64,000 nucleotides of DNA from assembly GCF_016892625.1 (NCBI RefSeq), contig NZ_JAFEMW010000003.1:310001-374000 (forward strand), written 5' to 3'. This DNA is from Brevibacterium sp. RIT 803. GTDB taxonomy: Bacteria > Actinomycetota > Actinomycetes > Actinomycetales > Brevibacteriaceae. The translations under genes and the position numbers were made by a program. Below, piece by piece: positions 52,169 through 61,042 of this stretch (position 1 is the stretch's first letter; each line of letters begins with the position of its first letter). Below the pieces are notes generated by a model. That model made no database searches. It was not told the origin of the DNA and saw nothing but the letters and a program-made list of their open reading frames with translations.

Positions 52169-53611
52169 ATGAGAACGTCCCGACATGCCACATTTCCACA
52201 CGTACGACGCATCGCAACGGCGAGCGCAGCCGCCGTTGCCGGCCTGGCGCTCACGATGGGCACCGTGACCACTCCAGCCCAAGCCCAGGACCTTGTCCCA
52301 CAATCGGACAAAGAAGCCAAGAAGGTGGTCGAAGACAGACAGGCCGAGGACTCAAGCTCCCTCAATCGGAGCAACGTCCCCGAAGGCGTGAGCGTTGAGC
52401 AGGCCAAGAAGGCCATCGAGAAATCAGACGAGATCACCACCGCTGACGTCGAGTACGCAGCAGCGCTCCAGGACCTTCCCGATTCGGGAGTTCCTGAGGA
52501 CTTCTACACGACCCCAGCGACACTGCCGGATGAGAACGGCGGAGTGGTCAAACAGGTGGCTTCGAAGTTCTATCTCGATCCGGCCAAGCTGATTGAGCAC
52601 AGCGCGAAGTCAGAGACGTTCATGTACAAGACCACTGATGAAGAGGGCGCAGCGCGAGCCGCAACCGCCACACTGCTGACCCCCGAAGGCGCGAAGGAAG
52701 ACGCAGAGGATGCCGTCGTCATCGCCCCGGGCACGCAGGGCATTGCCGACAAGTGCGCCCCCAGCCGACAGATGGGCATGGGCACCGAATACGAAGGAAT
52801 CTCCGTCACCTCGGCACTGGCGGCCAAGCGCCCCGTGGTCGTCGTCGACTATGTGGGACTGGGCACCGAGGGCGCGCACAGCTATCTCAATCGAGTCGAA
52901 GAGGGCCGCTCAGTGCTCGACGCAGCCAGGGCCGCGCAAGAGGTCAAAGGAAGCTCGATCAACGCCGACACGAAGCTTCAGCTGCGAGGGTATTCGCAGG
53001 GCGGACAGGCCACCGCGGCGGCCCTAGAGCTCAAGAAGGACTGGGCACCCGAACTCAATGTCGTCTCCGCCTCGGCGGGCGCCGTGCCCACGGACCTGTA
53101 CGAAACCGTGTCCGGACTCTCGAGTGTCTACACGGCCTTCGCCCTGTACGGGGTCGATTCGTTTGCGCGGCAGGCGGATGTCGACATGACCAAGCACCTC
53201 AACCAGAAGGGCCTCGACGCCGTCGACCGTGCCTCGAACCAGTGCACCATCGAGGCCCTCGTCTCGAATGCGTTCCTCGACACCGACACCCTGACCAAGG
53301 ACGGAACGTCGTTCCAGAAGCTCATCGAGGACAATTTCCTCGAGGTGGCAGACAAGCAGAAAATCGGACAGGCGGAGATCCCCGACATCCCGCTGCTGGT
53401 CAACCACAGCCACCTCGATGACGTCGTGCCCTTCGCCCTCGGAAAAGAACTGGCCTCAACCTGGTGCGACGCCGGCCACAAAGTCCTGTTCCGGGACAAC
53501 CTCGGGCTGACTCATCTCGGCGGATACATCGCCGCCGTTCCCCGAATCGAAATCTTCACGAACCGCACGCTCGCCGGGAAAGCTCCGGTCGACAGCTGCT
53601 GGAGGTTGTGA
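52169..53611 (+). CDS. Secreted lipase (LIP family, alpha/beta hydrolase)
   Basis: A 480-residue exported lipase. The start at ATG 52169 gives a signal peptide with basic n-region (RTSRHATFPHVRR), a hydrophobic core and cleavage after TPAQA. The mature protein has the LIP-family hydrolase core: VIAPGTQGIADKC, VVVDYVGLGTEGAHSYL, nucleophile S276 in RGYSQGGQ, Asp in HSHLDDVVP and a C-terminal His in GLTHLGGY. Cysteines near the end could form a disulfide. It hydrolyses lipid esters outside the cell. It stands alone between the NhaC-type gene and the sugar-acid locus. Confidence 0.88.
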   Translation: MRTSRHATFPHVRRIATASAAAVAGLALTMGTVTTPAQAQDLVPQSDKEAKKVVEDRQAEDSSSLNRSNVPEGVSVEQAKKAIEKSDEITTADVEYAAALQDLPDSGVPEDFYTTPATLPDENGGVVKQVASKFYLDPAKLIEHSAKSETFMYKTTDEEGAARAATATLLTPEGAKEDAEDAVVIAPGTQGIADKCAPSRQMGMGTEYEGISVTSALAAKRPVVVVDYVGLGTEGAHSYLNRVEEGRSVLDAARAAQEVKGSSINADTKLQLRGYSQGGQATAAALELKKDWAPELNVVSASAGAVPTDLYETVSGLSSVYTAFALYGVDSFARQADVDMTKHLNQKGLDAVDRASNQCTIEALVSNAFLDTDTLTKDGTSFQKLIEDNFLEVADKQKIGQAEIPDIPLLVNHSHLDDVVPFALGKELASTWCDAGHKVLFRDNLGLTHLGGYIAAVPRIEIFTNRTLAGKAPVDSCWRL

Positions 53612-53837
53612 AGTGCATTGACCCCTAGAGTTGCTCAAGGCCGTTGGAGCACCACGGTCATGAGCAACTCACCCTGAGGCACCACCTCTGTCACTGTGGG
53701 CGATCCGTGCTGAAAGTTTCGTACTTTCCGGCGCGGGTCGCCCATTTCGGCGCGCCATCGCCCCGTTTGCGGCACAGGAAGATCACCCCCGGCACCACCG
53801 CGAGCCGACAAGTCCGCACGGCCCGCTCCCAATATTC

Positions 53838-53873
53838 GCGCATTTCACGCATCCATGTTGCGCAGATCACGCA
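53838..53873. promoter_or_regulatory. Tandem GCGCA-N4-RCGCA operators upstream of the Nramp-like gene
   Basis: Two copies, GCGCATTTCACGCA (53838-53851) and GCGCAGATCACGCA (53860-53873), start 22 bp apart, about two helical turns. The same element recurs at 58520 ahead of the kinase-PdxA fusion. They sit in the 428-bp gap between the lipase and the transporter, about 170 bp upstream of ATG 54040; I see no other structure in that gap. The DeoR protein at 61043 is the nearest candidate binder. Confidence 0.6.
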
Positions 53874-54039
53874 CAACTGACAGAATGACTTCATCGATGG
53901 ACCTGGCCTCTGCGCGCTTCGCGTCGAGACGTGCAGCACCGCACTACGTCATATTGCTTGCGCTGCACATTCGCGAACGCGGTATGCCAGCGACCTCGAC
54001 ACTGAAATCCAGACCGGACATCGTGCAAGGAAGCCGACA

Positions 54040-55527
54040 ATGACGACGAATCACACCACAGACGGAGACTCCACCTACGGAGCTTCCGCTGACGGCGGCT
54101 CAGCCGCAGCCTCACCACATGTCTCCGCAGCCGTCACGCCCAACGTCGACCCGTATCATCTCGATCCGGCAGACGTGCTTGAGCCGCCCACCACGTTCGC
54201 GGGAAAGCTCAAGTACCTTGGCCCCGGTCTGGTCATCTCAGCAGCGGTCATCGGCTCCGGTGAGCTCATCACCACGACGGCTTTGGGCGCCAAGGCTGGC
54301 TTCGTCCTCCTCTGGCTCGTCATCATCTCGACCGCGGTCAAGGTCTGGGTTCAACTCGAGATCGCACAGTGGACGATCCTCTCGGGCAAGCCCGCACTTG
54401 AGGGCTATGGGCACGTCGGCCCTCGCCTCATCGGTCGAGCCGGGTGGATCAATCTGCTCTGGATTCTCATGGACTTCGCGAAGGTGCTCCAGCGCGGAGG
54501 CATCATCGGCGGCGCCGTCGCCGCCCTGTCGATCATGCTTCCGGTCTTCAGCGAGCCTCTCTCCACACCCTCGCTCGTCTTCTGGACGGTCGTCTCCCTC
54601 GCCGTCGTCATCTCCCTGCTGGTGACGAACAAGTACAGCATCGTTGAGAAGTTCTCCGTCGCGGCCGTCATCATCTTCACCGTCTCAACGGTCGGGCTCG
54701 CACTCTCACTGCCATTCACCGACTTCGCCTACACCTCGGCGGACGTCATCACTGGACTGACCTTCGCGATCCCCGCGGGCACGCTCGGCTTTGCGGTCGC
54801 CATGTTCGGCATCACCGGAGTCGGGGCCGACGAGATGACCACTTACACCTACTGGTGCCTCGAGAAGGGATACGCCCGCTACACCGGCCCCAACGACGGC
54901 TCCGCGGAGCGTGCGCGTCGTGCGCATGGCTGGATCTCCGTGATGCGCACCGACGTTCTCGTCTCCTGGATCGTCTCGACGGTGTGCACCATGTCCTTCT
55001 ACGTCATCGGTGCCGCGATCCTCCACCCCCAGAACCTCGTCCCCGAGGGCAATGAGATGATCACGACGCTGTCGTCGATGTACTCCTCGGTGATGGGCGA
55101 AACCGGCCATTGGATCTTCCTGATCGGCGCCTTCGCCGTTCTGTTCTCCACCTTCATCGCGTCCTCGGCCAGCGTTCCCCGGCTCTGGGCGAACACTGTC
55201 TCCATCCTCGGCGCCTTCGACTGGACGAACCTGCGCACTCGCACTCGCATCATCCGCGTCCTCACCGTCGTCTTCCCCATCATCTGGGCGATGAGCTATC
55301 TCATCATCCAGTCCCCGGTGATCATGGTGCAGATCGGCGGCGTCGCCAGCGGCATCTTCCTCGTCGCGGTGGTCATCGCTGTCTGGTACCTTCGCACCCG
55401 TGAGGTCCCCGCCGAGTTCAAGTCCAACAACTTCTTCACCGTGATGCTCGTCTTCGCCTCACTGGCCATCGGGCTGCTGGGGATCTATTCAATATTCGAG
55501 ACCTTCGGGATCGAGATCGGAGCCTGA
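54040..55527 (+). CDS. Nramp-fold transporter lacking the metal-binding motifs
   Basis: A 495-residue transporter with clear overall Nramp/APC architecture (LKYLGPGLVISAAVIGSGEL at helix 1, ITGVGADEMTTYTYW at helix 6). The Asp-Pro-Gly-Asn motif of helix 1 and Met-Pro-His motif of helix 6 that hold Mn2+/Fe2+ in true Nramp proteins are absent. The substrate is therefore probably not a transition metal; the sugar-acid genes around suggest an organic acid. AAGGA lies 9 bp upstream. The stop overlaps the next start (TGATG), so it is coupled to the hydroxyacid dehydrogenase. Confidence 0.82.
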   Translation: MTTNHTTDGDSTYGASADGGSAAASPHVSAAVTPNVDPYHLDPADVLEPPTTFAGKLKYLGPGLVISAAVIGSGELITTTALGAKAGFVLLWLVIISTAVKVWVQLEIAQWTILSGKPALEGYGHVGPRLIGRAGWINLLWILMDFAKVLQRGGIIGGAVAALSIMLPVFSEPLSTPSLVFWTVVSLAVVISLLVTNKYSIVEKFSVAAVIIFTVSTVGLALSLPFTDFAYTSADVITGLTFAIPAGTLGFAVAMFGITGVGADEMTTYTYWCLEKGYARYTGPNDGSAERARRAHGWISVMRTDVLVSWIVSTVCTMSFYVIGAAILHPQNLVPEGNEMITTLSSMYSSVMGETGHWIFLIGAFAVLFSTFIASSASVPRLWANTVSILGAFDWTNLRTRTRIIRVLTVVFPIIWAMSYLIIQSPVIMVQIGGVASGIFLVAVVIAVWYLRTREVPAEFKSNNFFTVMLVFASLAIGLLGIYSIFETFGIEIGA

Positions 55528-56471
55528 TGCGCCTGAGAGTCCTCACCCCTTCATTCGGAAAGTTCTCGGTCGCGCCCCGCGACCGCGCCGATTCCCTGGG
55601 CCTCGACCTTGAGCACCGGACCGAGAATCACCCCAAGTCCGGTCGAGAGCTCATCAGAGCACTGGCCGGCGCCGAGGCGGTTCTCGTGGGTCTCGACCGG
55701 ATGGACGCCGAGGTCTTCGCCGGCTGCCCCGATCTCAAGGTGATCGCCAAACACGGGGCCGGGGTCGACAACATCGACCTCGAGGCAGCGGCGGCTGCAG
55801 GGGTGACGGTCGTGAATACCCCAGGCGCCAATGCCGATGCCGTCGCCGATCTGACCATGGGATTCCTGCTCATGGGCGCCCGACGCATACGTGAGGCCGA
55901 AGAGTCTCTGCGCAGCGGGAAGTGGGATGTCTTCTTCGGCACCGAACTCAGCGGCAAGCAGCTGGGAATCCTCGGCTTCGGCCGCATCGGTCGCGCCGTC
56001 GCCCAGCGGGCGAGAGGCTTCGGCTTGCAGATCGCGGCGTACGATCCCTTTGTTCCCGACGAAGCCATCGCCGCAGCAGGGGCACAACCCCAGAGCCTCG
56101 CCGAGGTGGTGGCGGGCTCAGATTTCCTCACCCTCCACCTGCCCGGTGGAGAAGAGCCGCTGCTGTCGGCTCAGCACATCGAATCGATGCCGCGAGGAGC
56201 TGGCTTGATCAATGCTGCCCGCGGCGGATTGATCGATGAGGCGGCACTGGTCTCGGCACTGCATGACGGTCGGCTCTCCTTCGCGGCTCTCGATGCGTTC
56301 GCCGCCGAGCCTCCTCCAGTCGACGATCCGCTGCTGCAGGCACCGAATCTCATCGCCACCCCACATATCGGCGCCTACTCGGATATCGCCAACGCCAATA
56401 TGGGCACCTGGGCCGTCGAAGACGTCGTCCGCGTGCTGCAAGGCCAGGAGCCGCGCTTCCCAGTGCGCTGA
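55527..56471 (+). CDS. D-2-hydroxyacid dehydrogenase (phosphoglycerate dehydrogenase-like)
   Basis: A 314-residue NAD(P)-dependent D-isomer-specific 2-hydroxyacid dehydrogenase. Nucleotide-binding GFGRIG lies at residues 150-155 (LGILGFGRIGRAVA), with catalytic R232 (NAARGGLID), E261 (AAEPPP) and H280 (ATPHIGAYS). It interconverts a 2-keto acid and a D-2-hydroxy acid (for example hydroxypyruvate/glycerate or a longer sugar-acid analogue). It is translated in tandem with the Nramp-like transporter (1-bp overlap) and ends at a long terminator. Confidence 0.9.
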   Translation: MRLRVLTPSFGKFSVAPRDRADSLGLDLEHRTENHPKSGRELIRALAGAEAVLVGLDRMDAEVFAGCPDLKVIAKHGAGVDNIDLEAAAAAGVTVVNTPGANADAVADLTMGFLLMGARRIREAEESLRSGKWDVFFGTELSGKQLGILGFGRIGRAVAQRARGFGLQIAAYDPFVPDEAIAAAGAQPQSLAEVVAGSDFLTLHLPGGEEPLLSAQHIESMPRGAGLINAARGGLIDEAALVSALHDGRLSFAALDAFAAEPPPVDDPLLQAPNLIATPHIGAYSDIANANMGTWAVEDVVRVLQGQEPRFPVR

Positions 56472-56480
56472 CTGCCGGAC

Positions 56481-56525
56481 ATGACGCCAGGGGCTGCACC
56501 GAATCGGTGCAGCCCCTGGCGTCAT
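56481..56525. terminator. Bidirectional terminator with 21-bp perfect stem
   Basis: Arms ATGACGCCAGGGGCTGCACC and their exact complement around a 3-nt AAT loop, placed between converging hydroxyacid dehydrogenase (plus) and DapA-family (minus) genes. Confidence 0.85.
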
Positions 56526-56534
56526 CCCCGCTTC

Positions 56535-57428
56535 TCAGGCCAGTCCGCGCTCCAGATCAGCGGTGACGGTCTCTGAGATCTGCTTCTTCGCCGCATCGGA
56601 GAGCGCATTGAATGGGGCCCGCGCCGGCCCCAGGCCGAATTCGCGGACGTTGGCTGCGTGCTTGACCACGGTGTTGGGGTTGCCAAGCGCCAGGCAGTTG
56701 CGGATCGGACGAATGCTGTCCTGCGCGGCACGCGCACCCTCCGAGTTCCCGGAGACGAAGAGATCGTAGATCGACGCCATGGTCTTCGGATAGACGTTCG
56801 CAATACCGCTGATGCCCCCGGAGCCGCCGGCGAGGAGTGTCCACAGAATGAGTGAGTCATTGCCGGAGATGACGTCGAAACTCTCCCGGTCTGTGCGCTC
56901 CAGGTACTGCAGGATCGTGTCGAAATTCCCGCTCGAGTCCTTCACCCCGGTGATGTTGTCCACCTCGGCGAGCCTTTCGAGAGTTGCGGGCGCTACAGCA
57001 TTGCCGGTTCGCGCGGGAATGTTGTAGACGATGACCGGGACATCGACCGACTCCGCCACAGATTGGAAATGATTGGTGATCTCCGTTTGTGACGCCGCAG
57101 CGAAGTACGGGGTGATGATGGAGAGCGCATCGGCTCCAGCAGCCGCGGCATCCTGAGCGATGATGATGGTCTCTCGAGTGGTCGCGGCACCTGCGCCGAT
57201 GACGACGGGAACCTGACCGGCCACCTCATCGATGACCAGTCGAGTCGCTTCGGCGCGCTCCGCCGCGGACTGAGCGTAGAATTCTCCGTTTGTGCCGAGG
57301 GCGAAGATGCCGTGGATACCGGCATCGAGCTGACGGCGCACGTGAGCGCGCAGAGCCGATTCGACGAGCTTCTCGTCGTCATCGAACGGAGTGGCTACTG
57401 CGGCGAGAACGCCTGTGATCGAGGACAT
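56535..57428 (-). CDS. DapA-family aldolase (DHDPS/N-acetylneuraminate lyase type)
   Basis: A 297-residue class I aldolase of the dihydrodipicolinate synthase/NAL family. ATPFDDD and GTNGE phosphate-loop-like motifs, Y135 in VIVYNIPARTG and Schiff-base K163 in ITGVKDSSG. Position in a sugar-acid locus, without lysine genes, argues for a 2-keto-3-deoxy-acid aldolase giving pyruvate plus an aldehyde rather than lysine biosynthesis. ATG 57428 follows a GAAGGGA. It is second after the aldo/keto reductase (32 bp gap). Confidence 0.85.
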   Translation of the reverse strand: MSSITGVLAAVATPFDDDEKLVESALRAHVRRQLDAGIHGIFALGTNGEFYAQSAAERAEATRLVIDEVAGQVPVVIGAGAATTRETIIIAQDAAAAGADALSIITPYFAAASQTEITNHFQSVAESVDVPVIVYNIPARTGNAVAPATLERLAEVDNITGVKDSSGNFDTILQYLERTDRESFDVISGNDSLILWTLLAGGSGGISGIANVYPKTMASIYDLFVSGNSEGARAAQDSIRPIRNCLALGNPNTVVKHAANVREFGLGPARAPFNALSDAAKKQISETVTADLERGLA

Positions 57429-57460
57429 GGGTCTTCCCTTCTTAAGGATGTGAGTGGAGT

Positions 57461-58441
57461 TCAGCGGTTGTATTTGGGCTGCGATCCACGAACCGAGACT
57501 GTTGCCTCGTCGATCGCAGTGAGAACGTCTTCTGGTAAGGGCCCTTTGGCCGCGGCGGCGATGTTCGCTTCCAGCTGCGAGACACGGCTGGCACCCAGCA
57601 GAAGAGAGTCGATTCCCTTGGCGCCTGCCACCCACCTCAGAGCCAGCTCCGGTTGAGGGATGCCGGCTTCATCGGAGACGGCGGCGAAGGCTTCAACCAT
57701 CGTCAGCACCGAATCGGAGAGATAGCGTTGTGAGTACATCTGCGCGAGGACAGATCCGGTGAAGCGGTCCGGAGTGCCATCACTGGACGGACGCCGGGCC
57801 AGAAGCCCACCGGCGAGCGGGTTGTAGGCCATCGTCGCGATGGCGTGCGCAGCACCGCATTCGAGCCATTCGTCTTCGATCTGGCGGGCGAGCACGCTGT
57901 AGACATTCTGTGCGATCGCGGGCCGTGGGGCACCGGCGACACCCGCAGCAGCGATGACGTCCACGGCCTGCCATGCGGCGAAGTTCGAGATGCCCAGGGC
58001 TTTGATCTTGCCCTCAGAATGCAGCTGCGCCACGGCTCCCATAGTTTCCCCGAGACTTGCAGCCCGGTCCGGCTGGTGCAGGTAGAAGAGGTCGATGGAG
58101 TCGACGTCGAGACGCCGCAGGGAGCCCTCGACACTGGCCCTCAATCCTGCCGCCGACAGCGGCGAATCGTCTCCTGCATCGGCGTGGGGCATACCTGCCT
58201 TGGTCGCCAGCACAATGGAGTCTCGATGCTTCTTCACAAGTGGTGAGATGAGCCCTTCGGTGGCCGACTTCGCATAGCCGTTGGCGGTGTCGATTCCGGT
58301 GATGCCCGCGGCCAGGGCCGCTTCGATCACTTCGTGCGCGGTCGCTTCCGGGACGGTGTCTCCGAAGGTCATGGTGCCTAGAACCAGCGGTGACAATGGG
58401 ACGGGGACACCGTCCAAGGAGAGGCTCTTGTCTGCTGTCAT
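57461..58441 (-). CDS. Aldo/keto reductase
   Basis: A 326-residue (beta/alpha)8 NADPH-dependent oxidoreductase. The catalytic tetrad is readable: D51, Y56 (DTANGYAKS), K81 (ATKAGMP), H122 (YLHQPD). It follows the AKR general pattern with LLLGASRVSQLEANI at the C-terminus for NADP binding. It is first gene of a minus-strand pair with the DapA-family aldolase, divergent from the kinase-PdxA fusion. It probably reduces or oxidises the aldehyde/sugar-acid intermediate of the local pathway. GAGGAG precedes the start. Confidence 0.88.
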   Translation of the reverse strand: MTADKSLSLDGVPVPLSPLVLGTMTFGDTVPEATAHEVIEAALAAGITGIDTANGYAKSATEGLISPLVKKHRDSIVLATKAGMPHADAGDDSPLSAAGLRASVEGSLRRLDVDSIDLFYLHQPDRAASLGETMGAVAQLHSEGKIKALGISNFAAWQAVDVIAAAGVAGAPRPAIAQNVYSVLARQIEDEWLECGAAHAIATMAYNPLAGGLLARRPSSDGTPDRFTGSVLAQMYSQRYLSDSVLTMVEAFAAVSDEAGIPQPELALRWVAGAKGIDSLLLGASRVSQLEANIAAAAKGPLPEDVLTAIDEATVSVRGSQPKYNR

Positions 58442-58498
58442 ACGGTGCTCCTCGTCGAGTGAATGGTGCGATCCATGTCAATGAATCATCGCACTTCT

Positions 58499-58533
58499 GC
58501 GTGCAACGTGCAAAGATTTGCGCATTTCGCGCA
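58499..58533. promoter_or_regulatory. Paired GCGCA-type operators in the AKR/kinase divergent promoter
   Basis: GCGCATTTCGCGCA at 58520-58533 (inside TTGCGC-N5-GCGCAA) and a degenerate copy GCGTGCAACGTGCA at 58499-58512, 21 bp apart. The strong copy matches the pair at 53838-53873. It is located 48-82 bp upstream of the kinase-PdxA start and 58-92 bp upstream of the aldo/keto reductase. Confidence 0.55.
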
Positions 58534-58580
58534 ATCATGGCAATCTGGAACTCCAGCCAGATCGGACGCAAAGGAGTGCC

Positions 58581-60872
58581 ATGCCTGCAAGCGACCCCGG
58601 CGTGCTCATTCTTGCCGATGACCTCAGCGGAGCAGCGGAAGCGGCAGCCACCCTCGGAACTCCAGTCCGCATCCTGCTCACCGACTGGAGTGGACGGCCG
58701 ACCTCGCCCGAGAGCGCAAAGGCGACTCCGCAGGATGTCGCGCTCGACCTCGACTGCCGCTATCTCACACCGGTCGAAGCAGCCTCACGCACACGTTCTG
58801 CACTCGAGACACTGCGAACCGAGAATCAGACCACCATCATCAAAGTCGATTCTCTGCTGCGTGGAAACGTCAGAGCACATCTGACTGCGGCTCTGGAGAG
58901 CACGAACGGACCGGTGATCTTCGCTCCGGCACTCCCCCAACACAACCGCACCGTCATCGGCGGCGTCCCCTACATCGACGGTAAACGGCTTGCCGATACA
59001 CGTGCTTGGAACATTGAAGACCGTTCGGGCCCGGACAGCCTCAATGACCTCTGCCCCGAAGCACCGACTCTCCTCGAACTCAACCAGCTTCGCACGAGCA
59101 GCCCGCACGAACTGGCAGCACGATTCCGGTCAGAGCGCCTCATCACCGCCGACGCCGAAACCATGGACGACATCGGGCAGGTCATCGCCCTCGCCGCATC
59201 CACCGGTGCCACCGTCGTCGGATCAGCAGCATTGGTTCGTGCGATCGCCGACGGTCGACCCCTCAGACGCTCTGCGCCGCTCGTCGAACCACCGACAGCC
59301 TTGAGCGCTCCAGTCCTCTTCGTTCTCGGTACGGCAGCAGATCGCATCGATGGTCAGGTGGCGCACCTGCAGGCACACGCCCAAGTCGGCGTCCTCGACA
59401 TCCCTGCCACCGAAGTCTCGGCCTGGAACGACAACCCCGATGACCTGCACGTCACCGCATCTGAGATCCGAAATCGACTGACATGCGGCAACCTCGTCAT
59501 CCGGCTCACGGACACCGGAGACTCGGTCGATCCTCGCCCGCTTCCAGGCCTCCTGGCCGAACTCGTCGCACGCTCGCTCACAGACATCGGTCCTGTCCAC
59601 CTGGCCGCCACAGGAGGCGAGACTGCGCGAGCAGTGCTCGACCGCCTCGGTGTCGGAGAAGTCGTCACGATGCGCGAGATCCACCCGGGCGCGGTCCTCT
59701 CTCAGGTGGGGACCACCTCGGCGAGGCCCGGTGAACACAGTGAGCTCGGTCGTGTCGTCACGCGACCCGGCGGCCAGGGAGACGAGGATTCCCTCACTCG
59801 CATCCACGAAGCGCTGACCCACGGGACAGCGCCCACCCCGATCACCGCGAATACCGTCGCAAACCACGAAGGAGAACGAATGACATCGCGTCCCACAGTC
59901 GCAGTGACCATGGGCGACGGAGCCGGAGTCGGTCCAGAGATCTGCGTCGCCGCCTGCCTCGACCCCACAGTGCTCGAGGTCGCTCGGCCCGTCGTCATCG
60001 GTGATGCGGCTCGGCTCGAACAGGCCGCCGAGATCCTCGGCGTCAGTGCGTCGATCCGCGTCATCGACTCCCCGGCTGCAGCCGAGGACTCTCCAGGCGT
60101 CATCGACGTCATCGACCTCGGCCTGCTGCCTTCTGATCTGGAGTGGGGGAAGTTGTCCGACACTGCCGGCGACGCCGCATTCCGCTACATCGAGCGGGCC
60201 TCGCAGTTGGCCATGGCCGGCGAGGTCCAGGCAATCTGCACGGCGCCGCTGAACAAGGAAGCACTGCACTCCGCCGGCCACCAGTACCCCGGGCACACCG
60301 AGATGCTGGCCGCTCTGACCGGAACCGAGGAGGTCTCGATGATGCTCTCCTCACCCAAGCTGCGAGTCATCCACGTGACGACCCACATCGGTCTCATCGA
60401 TGCCGTGGCCACAATCGAGCCCGGCCTCGTTGAGCGCACGGTCCGTCGCGGGAATGACGCACTCATCAGAGCAGGAATCGAGCGGCCCCATATCGGTGTC
60501 TGCGCGATCAATCCGCATGCCGGAGAGAACGGGCTCTTCGGCTACGGGGAAGAGGCGGAGAAGATCACTCCCGCCATCACCGCACTCCAAGGTGACGGAA
60601 TCGACGCTGTCGGTCCCCTCTCTGCCGACACCGCCTTCTTCCTCGCAGGACGCGGCGACTACGACCTCATCGTCGCGATGTACCACGATCAGGGACATGG
60701 GCCGATCAAGGTGCTCGGCATCGACGCCGGGGTCAACATCACTGTCGGACTTCCCGTGATCCGCACCTCCGTCGACCACGGAACGGCGTTCGACATCGCC
60801 GGCACCGGCACGGTCGACACTGAAAGCATGAGTGAAGCCATGCGACAGGCCGCAACGCTGGCGACCGTCTGA
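58581..60872 (+). CDS. Fused four-carbon acid sugar kinase (DUF1537) and PdxA2-type dehydrogenase
   Basis: A 763-residue bifunctional protein. Residues 1 to about 430: acid-sugar kinase, with LILADDLSGAAEAA, KVDSLLRGNVRAHL, FAPALPQHNR, and the ATP-side ATGGETARAVL and RPGGQGDEDSL. Residues 434-763: PdxA family, with VTMGDGAGVGPEI, APLNKEAL, GHTEMLA and YHDQGHGPIK (metal His). Separate DtnK/OtnK kinases and PdxA2 phosphorylate D-threonate or erythronate and then oxidise and decarboxylate it to DHAP; the fusion suggests the same chemistry. AAAGGAG lies before ATG 58581. An internal ATG at 59880 with its own AAGGAG may yield free PdxA2. Confidence 0.88.
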   Translation: MPASDPGVLILADDLSGAAEAAATLGTPVRILLTDWSGRPTSPESAKATPQDVALDLDCRYLTPVEAASRTRSALETLRTENQTTIIKVDSLLRGNVRAHLTAALESTNGPVIFAPALPQHNRTVIGGVPYIDGKRLADTRAWNIEDRSGPDSLNDLCPEAPTLLELNQLRTSSPHELAARFRSERLITADAETMDDIGQVIALAASTGATVVGSAALVRAIADGRPLRRSAPLVEPPTALSAPVLFVLGTAADRIDGQVAHLQAHAQVGVLDIPATEVSAWNDNPDDLHVTASEIRNRLTCGNLVIRLTDTGDSVDPRPLPGLLAELVARSLTDIGPVHLAATGGETARAVLDRLGVGEVVTMREIHPGAVLSQVGTTSARPGEHSELGRVVTRPGGQGDEDSLTRIHEALTHGTAPTPITANTVANHEGERMTSRPTVAVTMGDGAGVGPEICVAACLDPTVLEVARPVVIGDAARLEQAAEILGVSASIRVIDSPAAAEDSPGVIDVIDLGLLPSDLEWGKLSDTAGDAAFRYIERASQLAMAGEVQAICTAPLNKEALHSAGHQYPGHTEMLAALTGTEEVSMMLSSPKLRVIHVTTHIGLIDAVATIEPGLVERTVRRGNDALIRAGIERPHIGVCAINPHAGENGLFGYGEEAEKITPAITALQGDGIDAVGPLSADTAFFLAGRGDYDLIVAMYHDQGHGPIKVLGIDAGVNITVGLPVIRTSVDHGTAFDIAGTGTVDTESMSEAMRQAATLATV
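59868..59874 (+). promoter_or_regulatory. Internal ribosome site before the PdxA part of the fusion
   Basis: GAAGGAG followed by AACGA and ATG (59880) at the exact junction of the two domains, with ideal spacing. There is no stop codon between the domains, so both a fusion and a separate 330-residue PdxA2 could be made. Confidence 0.6.
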
Positions 60873-61042
60873 ACCAGTCCGACACCACGATTCCAGCGCC
60901 CTCGTGATCGCTGGGGCAACCCCAGACCACCGGCCAGGGATTCAGCCAGCCGTGGTCAACCGCGATACAGTGGCCGCACGGCTAAGAGCCGCCCATCGGC
61001 GGGCGGCGGGTTTCGACCACCGACAGCAGACATCGGAGAGTG

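Noticed and set aside
54040..55527. Assignment as a manganese transporter (MntH)
   Set aside because: The scaffold fits, but the Asp-Pro-Gly-Asn and Met-Pro-His metal motifs are absent and the gene is coupled to a sugar-acid dehydrogenase.
56535..57428. Assignment as dapA for lysine biosynthesis
   Set aside because: The active-site Tyr and Lys are shared by the whole aldolase family. The locus has only catabolic partners, so a keto-deoxy-acid aldolase is more likely.
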